Source: Azolla caroliniana
Lineage: Eukaryota; Polypodiophyta
DNA length: 64,000 nt
Assembly (NCBI GenBank): GCA_043228905.1
Contig: JBHGNT010000012.1
Location: 13,144,001 to 13,208,000 of the forward strand
Reading direction: 5' to 3'
This document shows, piece after piece, positions 56,510 to 64,000 of the stretch (position 1 is the first letter of the stretch; every line of letters starts with the position of its first letter). The notes under the pieces are model-generated. The model did not search any database and was not told where the DNA came from. It saw nothing but the letters and a program-made list of their open reading frames with translations. Made by a program: the position numbers and the translations under genes.

Positions 56510-59500
56510 ATGGCTCAAATTAATGACCCGACGTCATCCGCTCAAGCGGAAGGAACTCAAGGGAATCCTCCTGGACAAATGTCCACTGAGATGTATTTGG
56601 CACAAATAACCCAATACCTTAGTTTCACCGCTCAACAGATGAACGAACTTCGGCAATCTCAGAGTGCTCTTGAGGCACGTGTCATTAGTCTACAACGTGA
56701 GACTAATAGACCTGATGAGCGACAAGGTGAACCATCATTTGTCGTTAAGCCATTTACGGGAGACAAAAAGGAAAGAACCGAAGAAGCAATCTGCACATGG
56801 CTGGGACGATGGGAGTCTCATTTTGAGCTCTATCCCACGCCAGATAGTACGAAGATTGCATATGTCGGCCGAGAACTCGGGGGTAAGGCCGCCGCCTGGT
56901 GGCGTGGCCTCCGTACTATGGGGAAATTGCCCGATACCTGGACAGATTTTGTCACGGTTTTTAAGGGCCAATTTCTGCAACCTCCCTCTCGAACCGAGGC
57001 AGCACAAGCTTTAATGAACCTCTCTAGCAGGAAATTTTCCTCGCTAGAAGACTATGTTCACCATGCTAGAACCCAAATCCAAAAATCGGGTCTAGAAGGG
57101 GACAATTGGTTGATAGCTTGTTTTGTCAATGGCATCCCCAATTCGGACTATCACTGGATAGTGCACGATAAGGATCCAAAATCCTTCGAAGAGGCCGTTG
57201 AAATAGTTCTTCGCTATCAACGCACTTCGAAGAAGGACCATAACAAACCCAACGAAGCGCCCGGGACTAAGCAGTCGCAATTTGTTGGGAAACGCAAGAC
57301 ACCCAACGAATTCCTGGATCGCGATTGTAAGCGACAACATCCTTTTTGTGTATTCTGCAAAAAGAAGGGTCATACAAAAGATCAATGTCGAAAGCTCCAA
57401 CGGAAAGAGCACGACAACAAAGCTAAAGCTGCAGACCATAAAGGTCAGATTCCTAATGTCCTTCAGGTCTATACACATCATTTAAGTAATTGTCAATGTT
57501 CTTTCCCTCACTATGTATTGGGTCCCAATGATTTACTACGTGCAAACGGGTATATCAATGGATCTCCCGTACAGTTTTTATTTGATTCGGGAAGCTCACA
57601 CAATTTTGTGAATGATCGTTTGGTTCAGATATGGGGAATCCAACCCACCGTAAGTGATCACACCTACACGGTGCACTTGGCTGATGGAAGAGTACAATAC
57701 ATCAACGGGGCGATTCATTCATTAGGAATTTCTATTGATACTTATATAGAGGAAGTAGACTTCCATGTAATGAATCTTTGTACCACCGATGTAATACTGG
57801 GTTATCCCTGGTTTTATAATAAAAACTCTTCTTTATTTATTGATTGGGTTCGTCATTCCATTTCTTTTTTACTGAACGATTGTACGCATTTTATTCAATG
57901 TGTAAAAAAACAATCCCTCTCGATTGTTTCCTCGTGTCCATCAATATCCGAGTTGTCTTGTTCTACGTTATTTTATTGTGTACTTGATCCGGACATTCAC
58001 GTTTACAATATCGATAATGTCCCGATTCAATTAACATATTTTGAACAACAACAACTTGATGAAATCTTAAATGATTTTCATGATGTTTTTCCAAGTGAAC
58101 TACCTGATGGGTTACCTCCTAAACGTAATATAGACCATCGTATAGATATTGTACCTGGTGTTGCACCAATAAGTATACCTCCGTATCGCTTAAGTCGATC
58201 CGAAGAAGATGAGGTATCTAAGCAACTCAAGGACTATTTACGAATGGGTTATATACGTTATAGTAAATCTCCATGGGGTGCACCAGTTCTCTTGGTTAAA
58301 AAGAAAGAGGGCACATGGCGTATGTGTATTAATTACCGACGCTTGAATAAAGTGACGATCAAGAATTCGTATCCATTGCCCCGGGCTGACGATCTAATTG
58401 ACCGTCTCCAGGGAGCTCGGTATTTTACGAAACTTGATCTCCGTACTGGCTACCATCAAATACGAATAAGTGAGGACGATGTTCCTAAAACGGCATTTCG
58501 TACGCGCTATGGCCATTACGAGTTTTTGGTTATGCCTTTTGGTTTGACCAATGCTCCGGCTACTTTTCAACAAGAAATGAATGACATTTTCCGAGAACAA
58601 CTTGGAAAATTTGTCGTTATTTTCTTGGATGATATTTTAGTTTATAGCCGTACATTACAAGAACATGCTAGACATGTCCGCTTTGTTTTACAAACATTGC
58701 GTGACAAACAGTTTTATGCGAAGATCTCAAAATGTGAGTTCTTCAAGAAATCAATTACTTATCTAGGACATCTCATAACCGAACGAGGAGTTGAAATTGA
58801 TCCTTCTCGCATTGAGAAAATCAAGCTTTGGCCCACTCTTCGGAATATTCGAGAAGTTCGATCATTCCTTGGTTTTGTGGGGTTTTTGCGAAAGTCTCTT
58901 CGTAATTACTCCCAATTGACGACGCCGTTTACTGATCTTTTAAAAGGTCAAACGCGTAAGTCTACAAAACCTATTGTGTGGAATGCTACACTAGACCTTG
59001 CATTTAAGGAACTCAAGGACCTAGTTTGCAAGGCTCCTTCACTTCTTTTACCTGATCCGTCAAAACCTTTTGAGGTTGAAACCGATGCAAGCGATTATGC
59101 TATAGGTGCTGTCTTGTATCAAGATGGTAAACCAATAGCATTCGAGAGTAAGAAACTTGATTCTGCTCAATGTCGGTATACCGTTCAAGAAAAGGAATTA
59201 TTTGCAGTTATACATGCGCTCAAAACATGGCGCCATTATCTTTATGGAAATCACTTTGTGGTAACTACGGACCACGAGTCCTTGAAATATTTTTGTGACC
59301 AACAAGACCTGAAAGGTCGTAAGGCACGATGGGCTGATCTCATCCAGGACTTTGATTTTTCCATACGATATCGTAAAGGTTCCATGAACATTGTCGCTGA
59401 TGCACTAAGTCGCATCCGTGAAGTTAACACGCTTAGCTTCACTGAAATATCATCAGATCTTTATGATCACCTTCGAGGAAAGTATCCTGATGACAGTTAT

Positions 59501-60943
59501 TTCGCAAAATACTGGGCTAGAGTTGAGTCTGGAACAGACACCACCACATCCTCGAAGGAATACTTCCACATTGCTAACGGTTTGCTCTACCGTAATGGGA
59601 AGGTTTGTGTTCCAGATTTACCCGAGGTCAAAAAGAGGATTCTTTTTGAATGCCATGATGCACCCTCAGCAGGGCACCCTGGAATACATCGTACACTCGT
59701 TCTCATCTCCACTCAATTTTATTGGCCTAAGATGCATCCTGACATACATAGCTATGTGACTAAATGTCACCAGTGTCAGGTTAACAAAGCCGAGCGACTT
59801 AAAGCCGCAGGACTTTTACATCCCTTGGACATTCCCAATAATAAGTGGGAAAGTATATCCATGGATTTTATTGTTAGCCTTCCTCGCACCCAAAAAGGTC
59901 ATGATGCCATCTGGGTTGTCGTTGATCGACTAACTAAAATGGCCAGATTTATTGCTACTAAAACCACGGTAACAGCTCCTGAAGTGGCTTACCAATTTGT
60001 AGACGAATTGTTTCGTTTTTATGGGTTACCGATGGATATCGTGAGTGATCGAGATCCAAAGTTTACTAGTGACTTCTGGACGCAAGTCTTTAAGAAGTTA
60101 GAAACTACGTTGAGCATGAGCTCCACGGATCATCCTCAATCCGATGGACAGACAGAACGAGTAAATCAAATTATTGAGGACATGCTTCGAGCATACGTTG
60201 GTGCAAAACCAACAAAATGGGAACGTTATCTCCCAATTTTGGAGTTTGCTTATAACAGCTCCAAGCATACGTCGACGGGATATAGTCCTTTTATGTTGAT
60301 GTATGGTTTTCAGCCACGAGCCCCGATTGATGTTAATATACATCATGATGAGTTGCGAAGTACGCAAAACTTTCTTCGGGATATGCAAGATATGTTGCAT
60401 ATTGCACGAGATAATATAAAAACAGCTCAAGATAGAGCGCGTTTTTATGCCGATCATCATAGGCAACCTCGTGTATTCAACCCTGGACAGAAGGTATTTT
60501 TACGTGTACCTCACAATTCAAAGACATTGTCTACGGGTAAGTGCGCTAAGTTAGCCCCATGGTTTTGTGGACCTTTTACAGTCCTCAAACGCATTGGGTC
60601 ATCAGCCTATCGTCTCGCTCTTCCCGATGGTGTCGGAATTCATCCAGTCTTTCATGTGAGTCGTCTAAAAGAACTTCTAGGTTCTGGCGACAATACAGTT
60701 ACGACTGAAACTCTGGTTACTTCTGAAGAATTATCTTCTAAACCACATGTACCAGAAAGAATTCTCGATGTTAAAACAAAAAAATTACGTACTAAAGAAA
60801 TCCGAGAATTCAAAATAAAATGGATGGATAAATCAATAAAAGATGCCACATGGGAACGCGAAAATACTCTTAGAACTAACTTCCCTAACTTTCCATTGCA
60901 AGAGTGCAATGTTTTAAAGAGGGGGAGTATGTTACGGGCATGA
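56510..60943 (+). CDS. Intact gag-pol polyprotein of gypsy A4 (1477 aa)
   Basis: Single frame from the ATG at 56510 to a TGA at 60941, which lies 12 bases inside the 3' LTR. Domains in order: gag (about residues 60-250); CCHC knuckle [14 protein letters not shown] (about 280-293); protease D-S-G (359-361); RT with FLDDIL (aspartates 707-708); RNase H (TDASDYAIG from about 858); integrase HHCC (from about 1049); D,D,E catalytic residues at about 1119, 1180 and 1216, the last two with the usual 35-residue gap; and a chromodomain-like end (PERILDVK to IKDATWERE, about 1415-1450). All key residues are present. Gag and Pol are in one frame, so their ratio is not set by frameshifting. It is the only full polyprotein in the window. 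Confidence 0.97.
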   Translation: MAQINDPTSSAQAEGTQGNPPGQMSTEMYLAQITQYLSFTAQQMNELRQSQSALEARVISLQRETNRPDERQGEPSFVVKPFTGDKKERTEEAICTWLGRWESHFELYPTPDSTKIAYVGRELGGKAAAWWRGLRTMGKLPDTWTDFVTVFKGQFLQPPSRTEAAQALMNLSSRKFSSLEDYVHHARTQIQKSGLEGDNWLIACFVNGIPNSDYHWIVHDKDPKSFEEAVEIVLRYQRTSKKDHNKPNEAPGTKQSQFVGKRKTPNEFLDRDCKRQHPFCVFCKKKGHTKDQCRKLQRKEHDNKAKAADHKGQIPNVLQVYTHHLSNCQCSFPHYVLGPNDLLRANGYINGSPVQFLFDSGSSHNFVNDRLVQIWGIQPTVSDHTYTVHLADGRVQYINGAIHSLGISIDTYIEEVDFHVMNLCTTDVILGYPWFYNKNSSLFIDWVRHSISFLLNDCTHFIQCVKKQSLSIVSSCPSISELSCSTLFYCVLDPDIHVYNIDNVPIQLTYFEQQQLDEILNDFHDVFPSELPDGLPPKRNIDHRIDIVPGVAPISIPPYRLSRSEEDEVSKQLKDYLRMGYIRYSKSPWGAPVLLVKKKEGTWRMCINYRRLNKVTIKNSYPLPRADDLIDRLQGARYFTKLDLRTGYHQIRISEDDVPKTAFRTRYGHYEFLVMPFGLTNAPATFQQEMNDIFREQLGKFVVIFLDDILVYSRTLQEHARHVRFVLQTLRDKQFYAKISKCEFFKKSITYLGHLITERGVEIDPSRIEKIKLWPTLRNIREVRSFLGFVGFLRKSLRNYSQLTTPFTDLLKGQTRKSTKPIVWNATLDLAFKELKDLVCKAPSLLLPDPSKPFEVETDASDYAIGAVLYQDGKPIAFESKKLDSAQCRYTVQEKELFAVIHALKTWRHYLYGNHFVVTTDHESLKYFCDQQDLKGRKARWADLIQDFDFSIRYRKGSMNIVADALSRIREVNTLSFTEISSDLYDHLRGKYPDDSYFAKYWARVESGTDTTTSSKEYFHIANGLLYRNGKVCVPDLPEVKKRILFECHDAPSAGHPGIHRTLVLISTQFYWPKMHPDIHSYVTKCHQCQVNKAERLKAAGLLHPLDIPNNKWESISMDFIVSLPRTQKGHDAIWVVVDRLTKMARFIATKTTVTAPEVAYQFVDELFRFYGLPMDIVSDRDPKFTSDFWTQVFKKLETTLSMSSTDHPQSDGQTERVNQIIEDMLRAYVGAKPTKWERYLPILEFAYNSSKHTSTGYSPFMLMYGFQPRAPIDVNIHHDELRSTQNFLRDMQDMLHIARDNIKTAQDRARFYADHHRQPRVFNPGQKVFLRVPHNSKTLSTGKCAKLAPWFCGPFTVLKRIGSSAYRLALPDGVGIHPVFHVSRLKELLGSGDNTVTTETLVTSEELSSKPHVPERILDVKTKKLRTKEIREFKIKWMDKSIKDATWERENTLRTNFPNFPLQECNVLKRGSMLRA
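60916..60929 (+). promoter_or_regulatory. Polypurine tract of A4
   Basis: AAAGAGGGGGAGTA immediately before the 3' LTR primes plus-strand DNA synthesis. It is also coding: it lies within the last codons of gag-pol. Confidence 0.9.
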
Positions 60944-61383
60944 CCATATAATATCCCGTGGTAAGAATTTACCGTAGTATTCTATACACGTGGATAAGTG
61001 TGAGGGTTAGATGAGAGTGTAAAGAAGGGGAGGATTACTTTTAATCCTCGGGATTGAGACAACCCATTAGGTCAAGTGTGAACTTGCCTGGGGGCCTTGG
61101 GTTTCGCTATAAATAAGAGGCCTAGCTACCCTCATTTGATCATCTTTTGACTACATCGAGACTCTGCTCGTGTGGTGGGTCAACTCTTGTAGCGAGCGCG
61201 CCAGCACCAGGTACGACTCGACGCCACGGCGGTGGTATGGGACGCCGATCGAGGCTCGAGTCCGTCTCGATCCCTTCGCTCGGGGGTGGTCGGGTGGATC
61301 GGCACCCTTCTTTCTCTTTCTCCTTTCTATCTATCTTTCATTATCCTTATCTTAAGCTTACATTAGTACTATGATCTATAATA
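60930..61383 (+). repeat. 3' LTR of gypsy A4 (454 bp)
   Basis: Identical to the 5' LTR except at two positions. Its first 14 bases are the end of the gag-pol frame. Confidence 0.97.
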
Positions 61384-61388
61384 CTAGA

Positions 61389-64000
61389 ACTCGACCGATA
61401 TCACTGCCTCCAATCCGAATGCTAGGTGAAACGGTGTTGTGCGGATACTTGTCTTATATGCCGTTCGATAGGCCCAGAGTGCACTGTGTAGCTTTGTATC
61501 CCAATTCGTCCGGTTCTCATTGACGATTTTTCGAAGGATGTTCTGTAGTGTTTTATTTGTTAACTCGGCTAATCCGTTGGCTTGCGGATAATAGGGAGTG
61601 CTCCGTTTGTGCACCACCGCATAGAATGTCGTCAAACTTTCCACCACTTGCCCTAAGAAGTGCCCAGCTTGGTCACTTATTAGCTCTATCGGACATCCAT
61701 ACTAGCACTAGATGTATTCATATAAAATTTTTGCCGTGGATGATGCGGTGTTGTCGTGTAGTGCTTTGGCTTCCACCCATTTTGTGCAATAATCTATAAC
61801 GACAATCCGTACCGGTTGCCCGTTCTCATTGCTGGTGGTTTGAATGGACCGACAAAATCCAGCCCCCATTTCTGAAATGGTTCTAACGGTAGCACGGTTT
61901 GGTGAGGCATCTTGACTTGTTCGGTTGGTTGGTCCATTCGCTGACATAGGTCGCATTCTTTAGCATACCGAACTGCATCCTTCAATGTTGTTGGGCACCA
62001 TAGTCCACTCTGCCATATTTTCCTTGCCATAGCGTCTCCGGCATAATGTCCTCCAGCCACTCCGCAGTGTGCTTCGCGCAATATTATGTCCTTCTCGTCG
62101 CTGCGCACTGCACGCCGCCATATGCCATCTGCGCCTTTGTGGTACAATGTGTCCTGTAATAGACAAAAGTGCCAGCTTTGAACAACTAAGCGTTTCCTCT
62201 CGTCTTTGTTCATCTCCTCCGGAGGTAAGCCGGTGCTCAGAAATTGGTGCATGTTGGTGAGCCACTTGTCTTCCTCTGCGAACGCACCATCCATTGCCAT
62301 TTCTGCTGTGACTCTAAACATCTCTGCATCTGGGAACTCGTCTGGTACGCCGTGACCGGTTTTGCCGGAATCTAACCGGCTCAAATAGTTTGCTACCGCA
62401 TGTTGTATGCCGGGTCGGTGGAATATCTCGAACTCAAATTCTTGTAATAGTAACGTCCACCGGGCCAGCTTACCAGTGAGTGATGCTCTGGACACCAAAT
62501 AGAGGAGCACCGAATGATCTACGTGAAAGGAAAATTTCCTTCCCAACAGATAGTGTCTAAACTTAGTGACACTGTAGATCATGCCCAAGGCCTCTCTTTC
62601 CGTTGTGGAATAATTACGTTCTGCTTGGGACAACTTCCGACTGGCATAATAAACTGGCCGGTACCACTTCGGTTCTGTAAGTTGCATAAGCGCGCTCCCG
62701 ATTGCGATGTCGGGCGCGTCAACGAACACATGGAACTCTTTAGACCAATCCGGAGGTTGCACCACCGATGCTTGTGACAATAGTACATTTAGTGCCCGGT
62801 AAGCCTTGTCTTCTGTGTCCGTCCATTGGAATGGTGTTCGATGTACCATGGCATGCAATGGCGTAGCCATGTTTGCCAGATACCGGATCCACTGCAATAC
62901 CGTCCTTGCTCACGATGTGGCCAAGTAACGCTCCGCTGGACACTCCGAACACGCATTTTTCCGGGTTAAGACTTAGCCGGTAAACCCTACATTTCTCCAG
63001 ACATAGTCGGAGGTGCTGAAGGTGATCCCCTTCCCGGCTATAAACAGCGAAGTCGTCCAGGAAGACATGCATGAATGCCGGAATGAATTCTCCGAAAATC
63101 TCCATGATGATCCGCTGGAAGGTTGTCGGCGCCGTTTTTAGTCCGAACATCATAACTACGGCAACAAAGACTCCCCATTTGGTGACAAAAGCGGTTTTCT
63201 CTTGGTCGTCGAGGTGCATCCGGATCTGATTATAGCCACTGAAACCGTCCAGAAAACTACACACCTCATGGCCGGAGACCGCATCCAAGACTCCATCCAT
63301 GAATGGAAGTGGAAAGGCATCCGTTACCGTAGCCGCATTCAATTTCCGGTAGTCGACATAAACTCTTATCTTACCATTCTTTTTCGGTAGTACGACTATC
63401 GGATTGAGCCATGTGGCTTTCTTTACCAGTCGGATGAAGCCAACCCTTAGCAACTTGTCGATTTCTTCTTTGACTTTTGTTGCATAATTCGGGTTCATCC
63501 GGTAACGCCGTTGCGCTACCGGTTTGGAGTCTTTACTCAGATGTATTTGGTTTGTTGATACAACTGAGGATCGAGTCCCCGCATGTCCTCATAGGACCAG
63601 GTGAACACATCGTGAAATTCTTTTAGGAGTGTGATCATTGCCACTTTGTTCTCCTTGGTCATTTCGTTGGCGATGTGAACCGATCTTGCGTCCTCTGTGG
63701 TACCTAGGTTTACCTCTTCTAAGTGGGATGCTTTTACACGCTACAACACTGCCATTTCTCTTTCCTGTGCCTCCTGTGCTTGCCGTAACTCCCGGATCGC
63801 TTCTTTATCCGGTTCCTCGTTGGTCCCATCCGGTTGCAGTATGTACAGTGATACTGCTTCGGCTACATCAATTTCGAACAGAGGTATGATCTTCGGATTT
63901 TCCTGTAAGTATTGATCAACCTCTTCGTCCGCCAATCCTTCCAGCATGTTGACACATTCCTCATATAGCGGCGTCAATTCCTTGCCGGTACCGGACCGTG
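61389..64000 (-). pseudogene. Gypsy I pol: RT, RNase H, integrase (broken)
   Basis: From the right edge on the minus strand: a linker (EDMRGLDPQL near 63590), RT with KKNGKIRVYVDYRKLNAATV and SFLDGFSGYNQIRMH, the palm VFLDDFAVYS (about 63045-63075), RNase H (HVFVDAPDIAIGSALMQL, about 62730), the HHCC finger (HCGVAGGHYAGDAMARK ... CDLCQ, about 61930-62080), and the integrase core with WGLDFVGPF, LISDQAGHFLGQ and NGLAELTNK. A frameshift near 62900 separates RT from RNase H, another near 61800 splits the integrase, and stops occur near 63500-63540 and 61700. All three integrase acidic residues are visible. Confidence 0.86.

Larger units (their letters stand above)
54366..61383 (+). mobile_element. 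Gypsy A4: complete, probably young chromovirus
   Basis: 7018-bp Ty3/gypsy element with 454-bp LTRs, tRNA-iMet PBS, PPT and one uninterrupted gag-pol. CTAGA flanks it (54361-54365 and 61384-61388), inside the gypsy I integrase. The LTRs differ only at 54448/61012 (A/T) and 54699/61263 (T/C), 0.44%, which implies a recent insertion. It could be autonomous and could supply proteins to A-family relatives. Confidence 0.97.
50713..64000 (-). mobile_element. Gypsy I: large element with a 3' accessory frame, split by A4
   Basis: Minus-strand Ty3/gypsy element running off the right edge. Pieces: pol (64000-61389), integrase end (54365-54009), accessory frame (53680-51185) and 3' LTR (51131-50713). 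Gypsy A4 sits in the integrase with TSD CTAGA. The extra frame after pol gives it the layout of plant gypsy lineages that carry additional 3' ORFs. Gag and the 5' LTR are outside the window. Confidence 0.82.

Overview
The window is nuclear DNA of a flowering plant, from a repeat-dense (probably pericentromeric) region. The evidence is several complete plant-type Ty1/copia and Ty3/gypsy LTR retrotransposon families, primer-binding sites matching plant initiator tRNA-Met, chromodomain-bearing gypsy polyproteins and 5-bp target-site duplications (TSDs). No intact single-copy host protein gene is visible. The species cannot be named from the sequence.

Layout. I use private family letters. Gypsy A is a chromovirus with a ~455-bp LTR starting TGTTACGGGCATG. 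A1 (1-3279, minus) runs off the left edge with an open gag-protease frame and sits in copia B2 (to 6491), which also holds a 381-bp solo LTR with perfect TSDs. B2 lies in an A-type LTR that forms an inverted pair with a second A-type LTR (6492-7251). Next come a copia D 5' end (7252-8537), a gypsy RT remnant, a SINE-like sequence and a decayed A copy (to 10850). 10851-13764 is a repeat-poor island with two paralogous C/D-box snoRNA-like genes downstream of a telo-box.

From 13765 to 47703 is one nested stack. Copia F is hit by copia G. G is hit by gypsy C, which itself holds copia B1 and gypsy A2. G is also hit by copia H, H by gypsy A3, A3's 3' LTR by gypsy E, and E by a solo A LTR. Matching or near-matching TSDs prove most of these steps. 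The chain F>G>H>A3>E>solo LTR is six levels deep.

47704-50712 holds exon-like fragments of an unrecognised gene, a fold-back duplication and a 52-bp palindromic minisatellite. It resembles a DNA transposon carrying captured gene pieces. From 50713 to the right edge is gypsy I (minus), with pol and an extra ~831-codon coiled-coil frame between pol and the 3' LTR. Gypsy I is split by A4 (54366-61383), the only element here that looks complete: one uninterrupted 1477-codon gag-pol, two LTRs differing at 2 of 454 positions, PBS, PPT and perfect TSDs.

How it works together. Only A4 (and possibly A1, if intact outside the window) could make its own proteins. All other elements carry stops, frameshifts or deletions. 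Many of the stops are of the kind made by C-to-T change at methylated cytosines. The most interesting non-textbook signals are the snoRNA-like pair with a compensatory stem change, the hairpin array in the A-family leader, the accessory frame of gypsy I, and tRNA-like A/B-box cassettes at LTR edges.
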